Shown here: piece by piece, positions 23,980 through 31,461 of the stretch
How positions within the stretch are numbered: the stretch's first letter is position 1
Layout: each line of letters opens with the position of its first letter
NCBI RefSeq assembly: GCF_014201715.1
Contig: NZ_JACHFD010000032.1
Location: forward strand, 1-35,053
Reading direction: 5' to 3'
From: Haloferula luteola
GTDB lineage: Bacteria > Verrucomicrobiota > Verrucomicrobiia > Verrucomicrobiales > Akkermansiaceae
Length of the DNA: 35,053 nucleotides
Program-made: the position numbers and the translations under genes
The notes under the pieces: model-generated
The model's database searches: none
What the model was told of the DNA's origin: nothing
What the model saw: only the letters and a program-made list of their open reading frames with translations

Positions 23980-24541
23980 ATGCCCGACAACCACGCCCAC
24001 CTCGAAGCCGCCCTACCCGGGTTTTCCCGGGCGCGGGCGGTGATCAAGACGCGGGACGACTCGGTCGCTCCGCTGGGTTTCGTCGGGACGAAGTTCGATT
24101 TCTACCGCTTCGCCAACCGCTTCCGGTTGGTGACCTGTTTCCAGGGCCTGCAGCTCGATGGCTTCACCGAGGAAACCACCAGTGGCTATGACGCGCTGAC
24201 CCGCGCGTTCTTCGCCTGGTCGGCCTTCGAGCGTTACGCGGAGATGGCGAATGACCGGCCGCCCTATCGCCGGCTCTTCGCCCATCACCCGCGGAGACAC
24301 GTCCGCGAGCTGGCGGCGCACCACCTTCCTCGCGCGATACCGGGACGGCCACGATTTCTCGGTGCTGACGCTGGCTGCGAGCATGCGCCACATTTTCGCC
24401 CACGGCATCCTGACCGCGCACCCGAACGGCCTGCCCGCCGAAAACCTGGCGAACCTATCCCGCAGCCTCGGCAATTTCCTGATCCACTTCATCCGCTCGG
24501 ATTTCGCGCGGCGGGTGGCGCTCGCGGAAGCTGAAGTTTGA
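23980..24541 (+). pseudogene. HEPN-like putative RNase gene inside the cas operon, frameshifted
   Basis: Two overlapping frames make one gene. The first, from the ATG at 23980, reads 'HLEAALPGFSRARAVIK', 'GTKFDFYRFANRFRLV' and 'AFERYAEM'. The second (ending 24541) reads 'FLARYRDGHDFSVLTLAA', 'MRHIFAHGILTAHPNGLP' and 'LGNFLIHFIRSDFARRV'. The change of +1 frame falls between about 24280 and 24320. The motif Arg-His-Ile-Phe-Ala-His is an Rx4H signature as used by HEPN RNases, in a mostly helical protein of about 186 residues. It sits between cas7c and cas4 on the same strand. A truncated paralogue is at 2599-2821. It may be a true pseudogene, a sequencing error, or less likely recoded. HEPN assignment is inference from motif and helicity. 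Confidence 0.6.
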
Positions 24542-24559
24542 TCGCCCCCTCACGACCCC

Positions 24560-25189
24560 ATGGACGCAGACGACCGGCTCGTTCCCATTTCCGCACTCCA
24601 GCACTGGCTGTATTGCACGCGGCAGTGCGCGCTCATCCATGTGGAGCAGGCCTGGGCGGAGAACCGCTTCACTGCGGAAGGCCGGGTGATGCATCAGAAC
24701 GCGCACGACGGTGACGATGAAACACGGCGCGGGCTGAGGATCACACGGGGGATGCCGGTGGTTTCGGAGGGGATCGGCCTGACGGGCCAGTGCGATGTGG
24801 TGGAATTCCATGCCGATGGCACCGTCCTCCCCGTGGAATACAAGCGCGGAAAACCCAAAGCCCTCCGGGCCGACGAAGCCCAACTTTGTGCGCAGGCCAT
24901 GTGCCTGGAGGAAATGCTGGGCGCGACGATCACGGCGGGGTGTCTCTACTACGGGGAAAAGCATCGGCGGACGGAGGTAGCGTTCGATGAGGAACTCCGG
25001 GAGTTGGTTAGGGCGACCGCCGCGGCGGTTCGTGCTTGTTTGGCCGAGGGGAAGACACCCTTGGCGGAGTATGAGCCGCGGCGCTGCGATGCATGCTCGT
25101 TAATCGAAGTCTGCAAGCCCAAGAGCATGCGTTTCAAGAAGGGCGCGCAGGTTTGGTTCGATACCTCTTTGAAATCTCAGCTCCCATGA
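24560..25189 (+). CDS. cas4: Cas4 exonuclease (PD-(D/E)xK, Fe-S)
   Basis: The 209-residue protein has the Cas4 layout. Cys19 lies in 'WLYCTRQCALI' near the N-terminus, and Cys176, Cys179 and Cys185 lie in 'RRCDACSLIEVC' at the C-terminus to hold an Fe-S cluster. The nuclease core has Asp79 ('GQCDVVEF'), Glu93 and Lys95 ('PVEYKRGKP') and Gln112. Cas4 trims prespacers and helps to choose those with a correct PAM. Its stop overlaps the cas1 start (ATGA at 25186-25189), in line with its joint action with Cas1. Start 24560 follows the end of the HEPN-like gene by 18 bp. Confidence 0.95.
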   Translation: MDADDRLVPISALQHWLYCTRQCALIHVEQAWAENRFTAEGRVMHQNAHDGDDETRRGLRITRGMPVVSEGIGLTGQCDVVEFHADGTVLPVEYKRGKPKALRADEAQLCAQAMCLEEMLGATITAGCLYYGEKHRRTEVAFDEELRELVRATAAAVRACLAEGKTPLAEYEPRRCDACSLIEVCKPKSMRFKKGAQVWFDTSLKSQLP

Positions 25190-26226
25190 AACGCCATTTG
25201 AACACGCTCTTCGTCACGCTGGAAGGTGCCTATCTGCGGAAAGACGGCGCGGCGGTCGAGATCTGCCACGAAGGCGAATCGAAGCTTCGGGTCCCTTTGC
25301 ACAACCTCGATGGCATTGCCTGCTTTGGCTGGGATATCTCCTGCTCCGCCATCCTCATGGCCGCCTGCGCAGAGGCCAAAGTGGCGCTTTCCTTTCACAC
25401 CCCGCACGGAAAATTCCTCGCTGCCTCCAACGGATTCACCAGCGGCAACATCTTGCTACGGCGCGAGCAGTACCGGAGGGCGGATCACGAACCGGCGGCC
25501 GTATCGATCGCCTCGAACATGATCGCCGCCAAACTGGCGAACTCCCGCCACGTCCTGATGAGGACGGCTCGCGATCATGGATCGAAATGCCCAGAGCGAG
25601 CCTTTCATCTGAACCAGGCTGCCGATTTACTGGCGATCAGGATCGGCCTCGCCACTCGGGCAACCACGCTCGACTCGCTGCGTGGCATCGAGGGCGACGC
25701 AGGTGCCGCCTATTTCGCCGCATTCCCCCATCTGATGGTCAACCACGATCCGGAGATCCGCATGTCAGGACGGTCCCGCCGTCCACCGCTCGACCCGATC
25801 AACGCCCTTCTTTCGTTTCTCTACGTCCTTCTGATGCACGACTGCCGCAGTGCGCTGGAGAGCTGCGGGCTGGATGCCCAATGCGGATTCCTCCACCGCG
25901 ATCGGCCCGGGCGTCCCTCGCTGGCTCTCGACCTGATGGAGGAGTTCCGAGCCTGGCTTGCGGACCGCACCGCGCTTTCCCTGATCAACCGTCAACAGGT
26001 CACCAGCCGTGATTTCGAGACCAAGGAAAACGGTGCCGTGCTGTTGCGGGACGATTCACGGAAAAAGATCCTCACCGCCTGGCAGGAGCGGAAGCAGGTC
26101 GAGATCAACCATCCCTTTTTGGACGAGAAAACGACCGTCGGACTGCTCCCGCATCTCCAAGCCAGACTTCTTGCCCGCCATCTTCGCGGGGATCTCGATG
26201 CCTACCCGGCATTCCTTGCCCGCTAG
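25186..26226 (+). CDS. cas1: Cas1 integrase (type I-C)
   Basis: The 346-residue protein begins 'MKRHLNTLFVTLEGAYLRKD', the usual I-C Cas1 opening; a longer open frame from 25093 lies inside cas4 and is rejected. The metal-binding residues are Glu169 in 'LRGIEGDAG', His237 in 'CGFLHRDRPG' and Asp249 or Glu252 in 'LALDLMEEFRAW'. 'NALLSFLYVLL' is the family's conserved helix. With Cas2 it inserts new spacers at the leader end. The frame is intact and all catalytic residues are present, so acquisition is expected to work. Confidence 0.97.
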   Translation: MKRHLNTLFVTLEGAYLRKDGAAVEICHEGESKLRVPLHNLDGIACFGWDISCSAILMAACAEAKVALSFHTPHGKFLAASNGFTSGNILLRREQYRRADHEPAAVSIASNMIAAKLANSRHVLMRTARDHGSKCPERAFHLNQAADLLAIRIGLATRATTLDSLRGIEGDAGAAYFAAFPHLMVNHDPEIRMSGRSRRPPLDPINALLSFLYVLLMHDCRSALESCGLDAQCGFLHRDRPGRPSLALDLMEEFRAWLADRTALSLINRQQVTSRDFETKENGAVLLRDDSRKKILTAWQERKQVEINHPFLDEKTTVGLLPHLQARLLARHLRGDLDAYPAFLAR

Positions 26227-26247
26227 TTTCCCGAACTACGGACTGCC

Positions 26248-26538
26248 ATGTATGTTCTCGTCACCTACGATGTTTCCACCACCACTCCGAAGGGTCGAGC
26301 GAGGCTACGGCGGGTGGCCAAGGCCTGTGAGGACTTCGGCCAGCGGGTGCAGAACTCCGTGTTCGAATGCAAGGTCGATCCCGCCCAATTGGTGTCCCTC
26401 AAGGCCCGTCTGCTAAATCTGATCGACGAAGAAGTCGATTCGGTCCGTTTTTACCATTTGGGCTCGAACTGGCACCAAAAGGTCGAGCATCATGGTGCCC
26501 GGCCGGGTTACGATGTGGATGGCCCGTTGATTCTCTAA
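26248..26538 (+). CDS. cas2: Cas2
   Basis: The 96-residue ferredoxin-fold protein begins '[20 protein letters not shown]' with the conserved Asp8. It continues with '[14 protein letters not shown]' and 'FYHLGSNW', typical of subtype I-C Cas2. It bridges two Cas1 dimers in the spacer-integration complex. It begins 21 bp after cas1. The array leader follows directly. Confidence 0.97.
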   Translation: MYVLVTYDVSTTTPKGRARLRRVAKACEDFGQRVQNSVFECKVDPAQLVSLKARLLNLIDEEVDSVRFYHLGSNWHQKVEHHGARPGYDVDGPLIL

Positions 26539-26723
26539 CTGCTTTGCGCGAACCCTGACCGCCCGCCAAATCCCCGGGAGGTTCGCGTTTCTCGCAAACT
26601 GTTGGCTTTCTGATCTTTGACAGACATTTAGAGATTATCTTTTGCCTGATGAATCGAAGCATCATTAGGTTCGCGGAAACCCGCGCTCTTGCCACTCAGG
26701 TTCAAAGGGTTCAGGCTTCCGCG
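26539..26723 (+). promoter_or_regulatory. CRISPR leader
   Basis: This 185-bp non-coding stretch separates cas2 from the first repeat and is more AT-rich than the cas genes. A TTGACA at 26617-26622 could be a -35 element, but no convincing -10 lies at the right distance. GGTTCGCGGAAACCCGCG near 26670 forms an imperfect hairpin. The leader role is inferred from its position and the repeat orientation. Confidence 0.7.
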
Positions 26724-27761
26724 GTCGCCCCTCACACGAGGGGCGCGGATTGAAACTTCCCGCCGATCCATCCGGCAACCTTCTGCCGCGTCGCCCCTCA
26801 CACGAGGGGCGCGGATTGAAACCTGTTCCGATTGACACGCGGGACATTCAATTTCCGTCGCCCCTCACACGAGGGGCGCGGATTGAAACGCCAAGGTGGC
26901 GTGGACGATCGCTACGGCGGTGAGTCGCCCCTCACACGAGGGGCGCGGATTGAAACCGCTCCCTCCGACTCCCCATACCCTTGCAGTCCAGTCGCCCCTC
27001 ACACGAGGGGCGCGGATTGAAACGCAGTGTACGCTGCCCGGTCCGCATCCTCGACCAGTCGCCCCTCACACGAGGGGCGCGGATTGAAACGCCTCCAAAG
27101 CCGGCGTAATCACCACCCCCAGAAGTCGCCCCTCACACGAGGGGCGCGGATTGAAACGGTCCAGGTCGAAGTCTTTAATCCGAAGCTCACATGTCGCCCC
27201 TCACACGAGGGGCGCGGATTGAAACTGAGTCGTGGGTAGGCAACTGTCCGAAATGCCACGTCGCCCCTCACACGAGGGGCGCGGATTGAAACGATGCAGA
27301 GGATTGAGGCAGCACCGCAAACCCCGGTCGCCCCTCACACGAGGGGCGCGGATTGAAACAAGTCGGGGGTTGGCTCCTTGGGCAGTCACTCCGTCGCCCC
27401 TCACACGAGGGGCGCGGATTGAAACAGCAACCGCGCATTTGCGCAAGCCGTGGCGGACCGTCGCCCCTCACACGAGGGGCGCGGATTGAAACCCTGGGTA
27501 GAAGAAGAGGTTCGCAGCCGCAGTCGGTCGCCCCTCACACGAGGGGCGCGGATTGAAACAGGCCCGTAACAGCTCCGTCAGCGATTTGCACCGGTCGCCC
27601 CTCACACGAGGGGCGCGGATTGAAACGGTTCTGCCTCGAAGTCATGGTACCGATACTGACGTCGCCCCTCACACGAGGGGCGCGGATTGAAACGGCGAGA
27701 TGGAGCCCACCAAGCTGCTCGAACAATAGTCGCCCCTCACACGAGGGGCGCGGATTGAAAC
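26724..27761 (+). CRISPR. Type I-C CRISPR array, 16 repeats and 15 spacers
   Basis: Sixteen identical 33-bp repeats begin GTCGCCCCTCACACGA and end GCGGATTGAAAC. Repeat starts are 26724, 26790, 26857, 26924, 26991, 27058, 27125, 27193, 27260, 27327, 27393, 27460, 27527, 27594, 27661 and 27729. Spacers are 33-35 bp, all different. Each repeat holds a CGCCCCTC / GAGGGGCG hairpin and the ATTGAAAC tail that becomes the crRNA 5' handle. No spacer matches another part of the window by eye. After repeat 16 there is a further 34-bp spacer-length stretch and a degenerate repeat-like sequence (27796 on), so the far end may have decayed. Confidence 0.98.
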
Positions 27762-27826
27762 AGCTCGAGGAACTGGTGATCGTCGAAGCCGGCCAGTCCC
27801 CGTCGGGGATCACGTAGAAAATTACC
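27762..27826 (+). repeat. Possible decayed terminal spacer and repeat
   Basis: 27762-27795 has exact spacer length (34 bp). It is followed by GTCCCCGTCGGGGATCACG then GAAAA, which keeps the order GTC, C-run, G-run and GAAA of the true repeat. Phase and partial match suggest a degenerate 17th repeat; chance similarity cannot be excluded. Confidence 0.4.
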
Positions 27827-27837
27827 TCGTTTGAAAA

Positions 27838-28698
27838 CTACGTCACCTTCCTCTCCATGACACTATTCAAATGACTGTTTTTCTTGTAATAGAACCCATT
27901 ACTCTTAAGCAAAGACGCTGCAGAAGGCAATCCGTCCGAAAACGCCTCCTCAATCACTTGACGAAAGTCCTTTGCCCGCACCCCCGGCAAGTGGCGAAGC
28001 GGGTTGACGATCTCCCCGTCAGGATCGACGAGGACGATCCGCCCTCCTCCGTCGGCGACGGTGTATCCATGCCGCATCAATCGATCAACAAACTCAGGAC
28101 CGTCAGCACTCGCTGCCCACGCCTCGCCAATCTCCGGTCGTCGATCGGACTTTCTTCGATTGGAACTCAGCATCCGCCGATTCTCTTCCCGCCTTGGGCA
28201 ACGAATGGTTCCCTGCCGCCTCTCATACTTCGACGCGAACCTCGACAACTTCCGTTTGGAGTGACTGAGGGTGGCGGCCATTCCTGTTAGCGGGTGGTGC
28301 CGATTCACCACAAGGTGAACATGAGCATGGGGCTCGTCCGTGTGACACACGATCATCGCTTGATGCTCTTCAAGCCCCAGCCTCTTCAACGAATCCTCGG
28401 CAGCGCTCACCATCTCCTCTCGACTCGGGCGCTCGTCGGGATGCCACGACAGCGAATAGGAGAAGCATGGATGGGTGACGCGCTTCCCTCCCCTCCTCTT
28501 TCCAGCCCGAGCTTTGAGCCTCTCAGCTGACTGGCGGGTGTATTCCATCATCCGCCACGCTCTAGCCGGGTCGTCGGTCATCAGATTTCTGAACTCGATC
28601 CACTCCACTCGCTCCGAGGTCGAAGCTCTCTTGTCGTGGCAGAAGTATCTCCAGGCCCGCTCGAAGCTTGCTCCTCCCTTGGTGATAAACGGCACCAT
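27838..28698 (-). CDS. MOBP-type relaxase (module 2), C-terminally truncated
   Basis: The 286-residue protein shares its fold and many residues with relaxase 1: 'WRYFCHDKRASTSERV', the HUH motif 'EPHAHVHLVVNRHHP', and 'RIVLVDPDGEIVNPLRHLPG'. The nicking domain is complete. However, it stops about 160 residues short of relaxase 1, with an unrelated Asn- and Lys-rich end ('NGFYYKKNSHLNS'), and lacks the coiled-coil tail. The stop lies only 77 bp from the last CRISPR repeat, so truncation coincides with the CRISPR boundary. The start ATG at 28698 overlaps the mobC stop. Whether it still mobilises DNA is uncertain: the catalytic part could act, but the tail often helps coupling. Confidence 0.85.
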   Translation of the reverse strand: MVPFITKGGASFERAWRYFCHDKRASTSERVEWIEFRNLMTDDPARAWRMMEYTRQSAERLKARAGKRRGGKRVTHPCFSYSLSWHPDERPSREEMVSAAEDSLKRLGLEEHQAMIVCHTDEPHAHVHLVVNRHHPLTGMAATLSHSKRKLSRFASKYERRQGTIRCPRREENRRMLSSNRRKSDRRPEIGEAWAASADGPEFVDRLMRHGYTVADGGGRIVLVDPDGEIVNPLRHLPGVRAKDFRQVIEEAFSDGLPSAASLLKSNGFYYKKNSHLNSVMERKVT

Positions 28699-29039
28699 CA
28701 GCTGATCTCCTTGAGGGCACGCTCGATCAGGCGATCAACTCGGGAGCACAGCTCTTCCACCTTCGGGGACACCCTGCCGAAAATATGGGCGTTCTTGACC
28801 AATTGGTTCAGGTTGTTCCCGACGTAATGCAATTCGTGGATCAGAGCGGGATTGACGTGAGAGCTGATCGTGATCTCGGGCTGCCGAATTTCGTCGATCA
28901 CCCGGTCGCGCACCCATTGATGGACAGGGCAGTCGGCGACCTGGGCATTGAAAGAGAGACGCGCAAATTCCGAAACCGTGGTTCGGAAACTTATGACTCG
29001 CCTTCTTTTCAGATGCTCGTAGGAACGAGGCCTAGCCAT
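28698..29039 (-). CDS. mobC: MobC-like relaxosome protein (module 2)
   Basis: This 113-residue protein begins 'MARPRSYEHLKRRRVISFRT', a basic DNA-binding start. It carries the MobC signature 'ALIHELHYVGNNLNQLVKNAH' in its C-terminal half. It is a diverged homologue of the protein at 16323-16661, with the same gene order and the same one-base coupling to the relaxase. A GAGGTG ribosome-binding site lies 7 bp before the ATG. Confidence 0.85.
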   Translation of the reverse strand: MARPRSYEHLKRRRVISFRTTVSEFARLSFNAQVADCPVHQWVRDRVIDEIRQPEITISSHVNPALIHELHYVGNNLNQLVKNAHIFGRVSPKVEELCSRVDRLIERALKEIS

Positions 29040-29084
29040 GATGCACCTCGTTAAGACCGAAACTCAACCACAGCGGTCTTTGCC

Positions 29085-29170
29085 TGGAGGATGCAATGGA
29101 GGGGCGGCGAGCCGCCTCCTTGCCAAGATGGTTTTGGTATGCCTTTAGGTATACCAAAACACATCTTGCC
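29085..29170. other. Putative oriT 2: hairpin and nic motif
   Basis: An inverted repeat with arms at 29131-29143 and 29148-29160 (13 bp, one G-T type mismatch, 4-base loop) is extended by AAGATG / CATCTT. The motif CATCTTG-C follows at 29162-29169, identical to the first nic candidate in oriT 1. The left-hand flank (GGAGGATGCAA ... CTCCTTGCCAAGATG) is also shared. The hairpin arms themselves differ in sequence, so the two oriTs may be served by different relaxases. Confidence 0.72.
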
Positions 29171-29335
29171 TGCACGAGCTGCCTACGCCGGTGGGTTTGT
29201 GTAGACGGATTGAGTGGCACTGAGGTGCCGTTTGCGGGGAATTCATCTTGCATGACGTTCCTTTCTGAGAGGGTTCAGGATTCTCGATCTGACGCAGCAC
29301 ACAGTGGGGTTGCCAGCACGATGATCATGCGCCAG

Positions 29336-29359
29336 CAAAAAGCCCTCCGAAGAGGGCTT
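29336..29359 (-). terminator. Rho-independent terminator of integrase 2
   Basis: On the minus strand an AGCCCTC / GAGGGCT stem with TTCG loop is followed by TTTTT. It lies 34 bp past the integrase stop. Confidence 0.8.
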
Positions 29360-29392
29360 GGCACGGAAGGAAGAGAAATTCAGCTGCACCGA

Positions 29393-30694
29393 TCAAACCT
29401 CGCCGGGATGACGGAACGCGATCCGCTCCAGCCAATCGCGCTTCTGGTCCAGCTTTCGTCCGCGGCCGTAGCGAGGGCCGGGCTTCTTGTGGCCCATCAG
29501 CTCGTCGATGATCTCCTCGGGTGCCTCGGCATCTCGAAGCCGATCCTTGAAGGTGTGCCTCAAGCTGTAGAGCGTGTGCCGTGGTGTCGGCCGGAGGCCA
29601 TTCTCCCGGAAATACTTATTGATCGTCGCCGATGCTGCATCGGGGTTCTCCCGGTAGCGGGTAAACCCGCCTGTCGCGACGACGGTCTTTGCTGCGGTCA
29701 ATGCCACGCCAACCAACGGAATCTTACGCTCGGAGGTGTGGGTCTTCAGCCCCCGATGCTTGTTCTTGCGGATCCATAGGTAGGGAATCTCCCCTTGCAG
29801 CAAAATGTCTTCCTCCTCGTCTAGGCCGATCAGCTCGGACTCGCGCGCGCCCGTCTCGATCATCAGATGGACGAGCAGCCTCGCGGTCTCATTGAGGCCA
29901 TCGAGAGCGCCGGCAGCCAGAATCGTATGCTGCACAAAATCCGCCTCGAAAGGAGGACGACTGTCCTTCTCGGACTGAAAGCGAGTATCCGCAAAGATCA
30001 TCCGAAAATCGGTGTCCACCTGAGCCTCCAGTCCCACGGTGTGCAGCATGTCCTTGACGTGCCGCAGCTGTCGATTGGCGGTGTGCCCTTGGATCTTGCC
30101 GCTTCCGATCCTCTCCATCAGCCACTTTCGGAACGTCAAAACGTGAACCCGATTCACCGCCACCAGATCGACATTCCCGACCGCAGCAATGAAGTTGTTG
30201 AGTGCAGCATTTCGCGGGTTCTTGTACTTCGTGATCTGTCGCTCGTTTTTGCCAGTGAACCGATCCTCGCAAAGCGGCCAGAACCGATCAATCACCTGGC
30301 TGAGCTTCACCGAAGACTTTGGGACGGTTCCCAGCAAGGCACCTCTTGCCGAGGGAGGAGCCCCGGCGACTGCTTCCACTCGTGCCAACAGTTCTTCCAG
30401 CGGCGAATCCACCACCTCCGCCAGATTCTTGTAGGCGAACCCGTAGGCCCGGGCCAACTCCCTCGCCTGCTGAAACAACTGGCTATCGTGATCCTGGCTT
30501 CCACGGCGCACCAACTCGCCCCAGTAACGCTCGATGAAGTCATCATACACCGCGGCTTTCCTCATCGCCTCGCGCTCATCCGCGGTGCCGAGAGCAATCC
30601 GGACATGAGACCGCCGATCAAATTCTGCCAGCTGCTTGGGCACTCTCCGCAAATAGTAATAGCGCTTCCCCCTCCGGATGTAGTTCTTGGTCAA
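29393..30694 (-). CDS. int: Tyrosine recombinase (integrase 2), full length
   Basis: From the TTG at 30694 the protein has 433 residues. I prefer this start because a GAGGAGAGG ribosome-binding site precedes it and the protein then begins 'TKNYIRRGKRYYYLRRVPKQ', a typical start of this integrase group. The open frame from 30901 would run through the attP repeats. The core-binding domain ('SSVKLSQVIDRFWPL' region) is followed by the catalytic domain: Arg in 'IETGARESELIGL', Lys in 'TSERKIPLVG', Arg-His in 'YSLRHTFKDRL', His in 'LMGHKKPG' and Tyr in 'GPRYGRG'. It should integrate and excise an element at a tRNA-Gly 3' end. Confidence 0.88.
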   Translation of the reverse strand: MTKNYIRRGKRYYYLRRVPKQLAEFDRRSHVRIALGTADEREAMRKAAVYDDFIERYWGELVRRGSQDHDSQLFQQARELARAYGFAYKNLAEVVDSPLEELLARVEAVAGAPPSARGALLGTVPKSSVKLSQVIDRFWPLCEDRFTGKNERQITKYKNPRNAALNNFIAAVGNVDLVAVNRVHVLTFRKWLMERIGSGKIQGHTANRQLRHVKDMLHTVGLEAQVDTDFRMIFADTRFQSEKDSRPPFEADFVQHTILAAGALDGLNETARLLVHLMIETGARESELIGLDEEEDILLQGEIPYLWIRKNKHRGLKTHTSERKIPLVGVALTAAKTVVATGGFTRYRENPDAASATINKYFRENGLRPTPRHTLYSLRHTFKDRLRDAEAPEEIIDELMGHKKPGPRYGRGRKLDQKRDWLERIAFRHPGEV

Positions 30695-30716
30695 GCCCGC
30701 CTCTCCTCTCTGGCGA

Positions 30717-30752
30717 TGTGTGCCAGTCTGTATGCCACTTTGTGTGCCAATT
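30717..30752 (+). repeat. Triple 12-bp direct repeat (arm-type cluster 1, integrase 2)
   Basis: Three tandem 12-bp units fit TGTRTGCCAVTY: TGTGTGCCAGTC, TGTATGCCACTT, TGTGTGCCAATT. They lie just upstream of the integrase start and recur at 30949-30984 beyond the tRNA-Gly-like core. They are probably integrase arm-binding sites and may also let the integrase control its own promoter. Confidence 0.75.
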
Positions 30753-30852
30753 GAGGATAGCACGAGGCAACTGTCGGGGTCAACAGGTGGCGGAAGAGCC
30801 AATAATTTCAGAGGCTTGGTCGAGATCGGAGGGCAAGTTAGGAAAGAAATCC

Positions 30853-30875
30853 TGGAGCGGGTGAAGGGAATCGAA
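30853..30875 (-). other. Attachment-site core: 3' end of tRNA-Gly
   Basis: On the minus strand the sequence reads TTCGATT-CCCTT-CACCCGC-T-CCA. This is the T-loop, T-stem 3' strand, acceptor 3' strand, discriminator and CCA of tRNA-Gly, whose 5' end would be GCGGGTG. The rest of a tRNA is absent. It is centred between two sets of 12-bp repeats, the layout of an attP site. Confidence 0.7.
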
Positions 30876-30948
30876 TCCCGTTTCTGATTTGGATAAGCCA
30901 TTGAATTCGTTTAACTCTTTCTTTTTCCATATTCTGACAGGTCGAAAA

Positions 30949-30984
30949 TGTATGCCAGTTTGTGTGCCAATTTGTATGCCAGTC
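30949..30984 (+). repeat. Triple 12-bp direct repeat (arm-type cluster 2, integrase 2)
   Basis: Three tandem 12-bp units, TGTATGCCAGTT, TGTGTGCCAATT and TGTATGCCAGTC, have the same orientation and consensus as those at 30717-30752. The two clusters are 232 bp apart. Confidence 0.75.
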
Positions 30985-31014
30985 CTTCCGTCCAAACCGG
31001 CGTCGGTTTGATCT

Positions 31015-31461
31015 TCACCGGAGCCCGTCCTTCGCAGCGATGGAGAGAGCTCTTCGCAAAGCGCCCTCCTGATCACGACGCTCATCGAGCTCCTGCTCCA
31101 AACGCCGAAAGATAGGCAGGAAGAGCTCGCCTTCCTCGGCAATCAGACGAGCCATGACGCTGATGGCGTTTTCGATCCGCGCCGTCGTGGTATTGGATTG
31201 AGTCCCACTGCGGTAGCCAAGAGCGAGACATGGATGAGGCAAGCGTTCATCGGACTCGCTCACCGTTTCAATCTGGATCGGATCGTTTCGATTCCTGCTC
31301 ACTTCAGCCGTTCCTAGCTCCGGTTCATCGGACGTCTGGATTTTGTCGCGAAGGAAGTTGTAGGCGCGAACTCCCGGCCGTTCCTCTCTATGGGCCCAAT
31401 CAGCACACTTCTGCCCCCGGCGGCTCGAATCGAAGAATGTAGTCCGCTGCCCGTTGGGCAT
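31015..31461 (-). CDS. Hypothetical protein
   Basis: The 148-residue frame starts inside the 3' end of the ardC-like gene (62-bp overlap). No closer ATG exists before 'VMARLIAEEGELFLPIFRRL'. The last 60 residues form a charged helical segment ('EQELDERRDQEGALRRAL') and look protein-like; the first 60 residues are less convincing. No family is recognised. It is co-directional with ardC and integrase 2 and lies between them, so it could be an element accessory protein. Confidence 0.5.
   Translation of the reverse strand: MPNGQRTTFFDSSRRGQKCADWAHREERPGVRAYNFLRDKIQTSDEPELGTAEVSRNRNDPIQIETVSESDERLPHPCLALGYRSGTQSNTTTARIENAISVMARLIAEEGELFLPIFRRLEQELDERRDQEGALRRALSIAAKDGLR

Noticed and set aside
25765..26012. 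Alternative frames inside cas1
   Set aside because: They overlap catalytic codons of cas1 in other frames; their composition is that of shadow frames.
26757..27728. Self-targeting spacers
   Set aside because: No spacer matched any other part of the window by eye; a proper search is needed outside the window.
26665..27817. Several open frames across the repeat array on both strands, with recurring 'SHEGRGLK' and 'RAPRVRGD' peptides
   Set aside because: They are translations of the 33-bp repeats and spacers, not genes.
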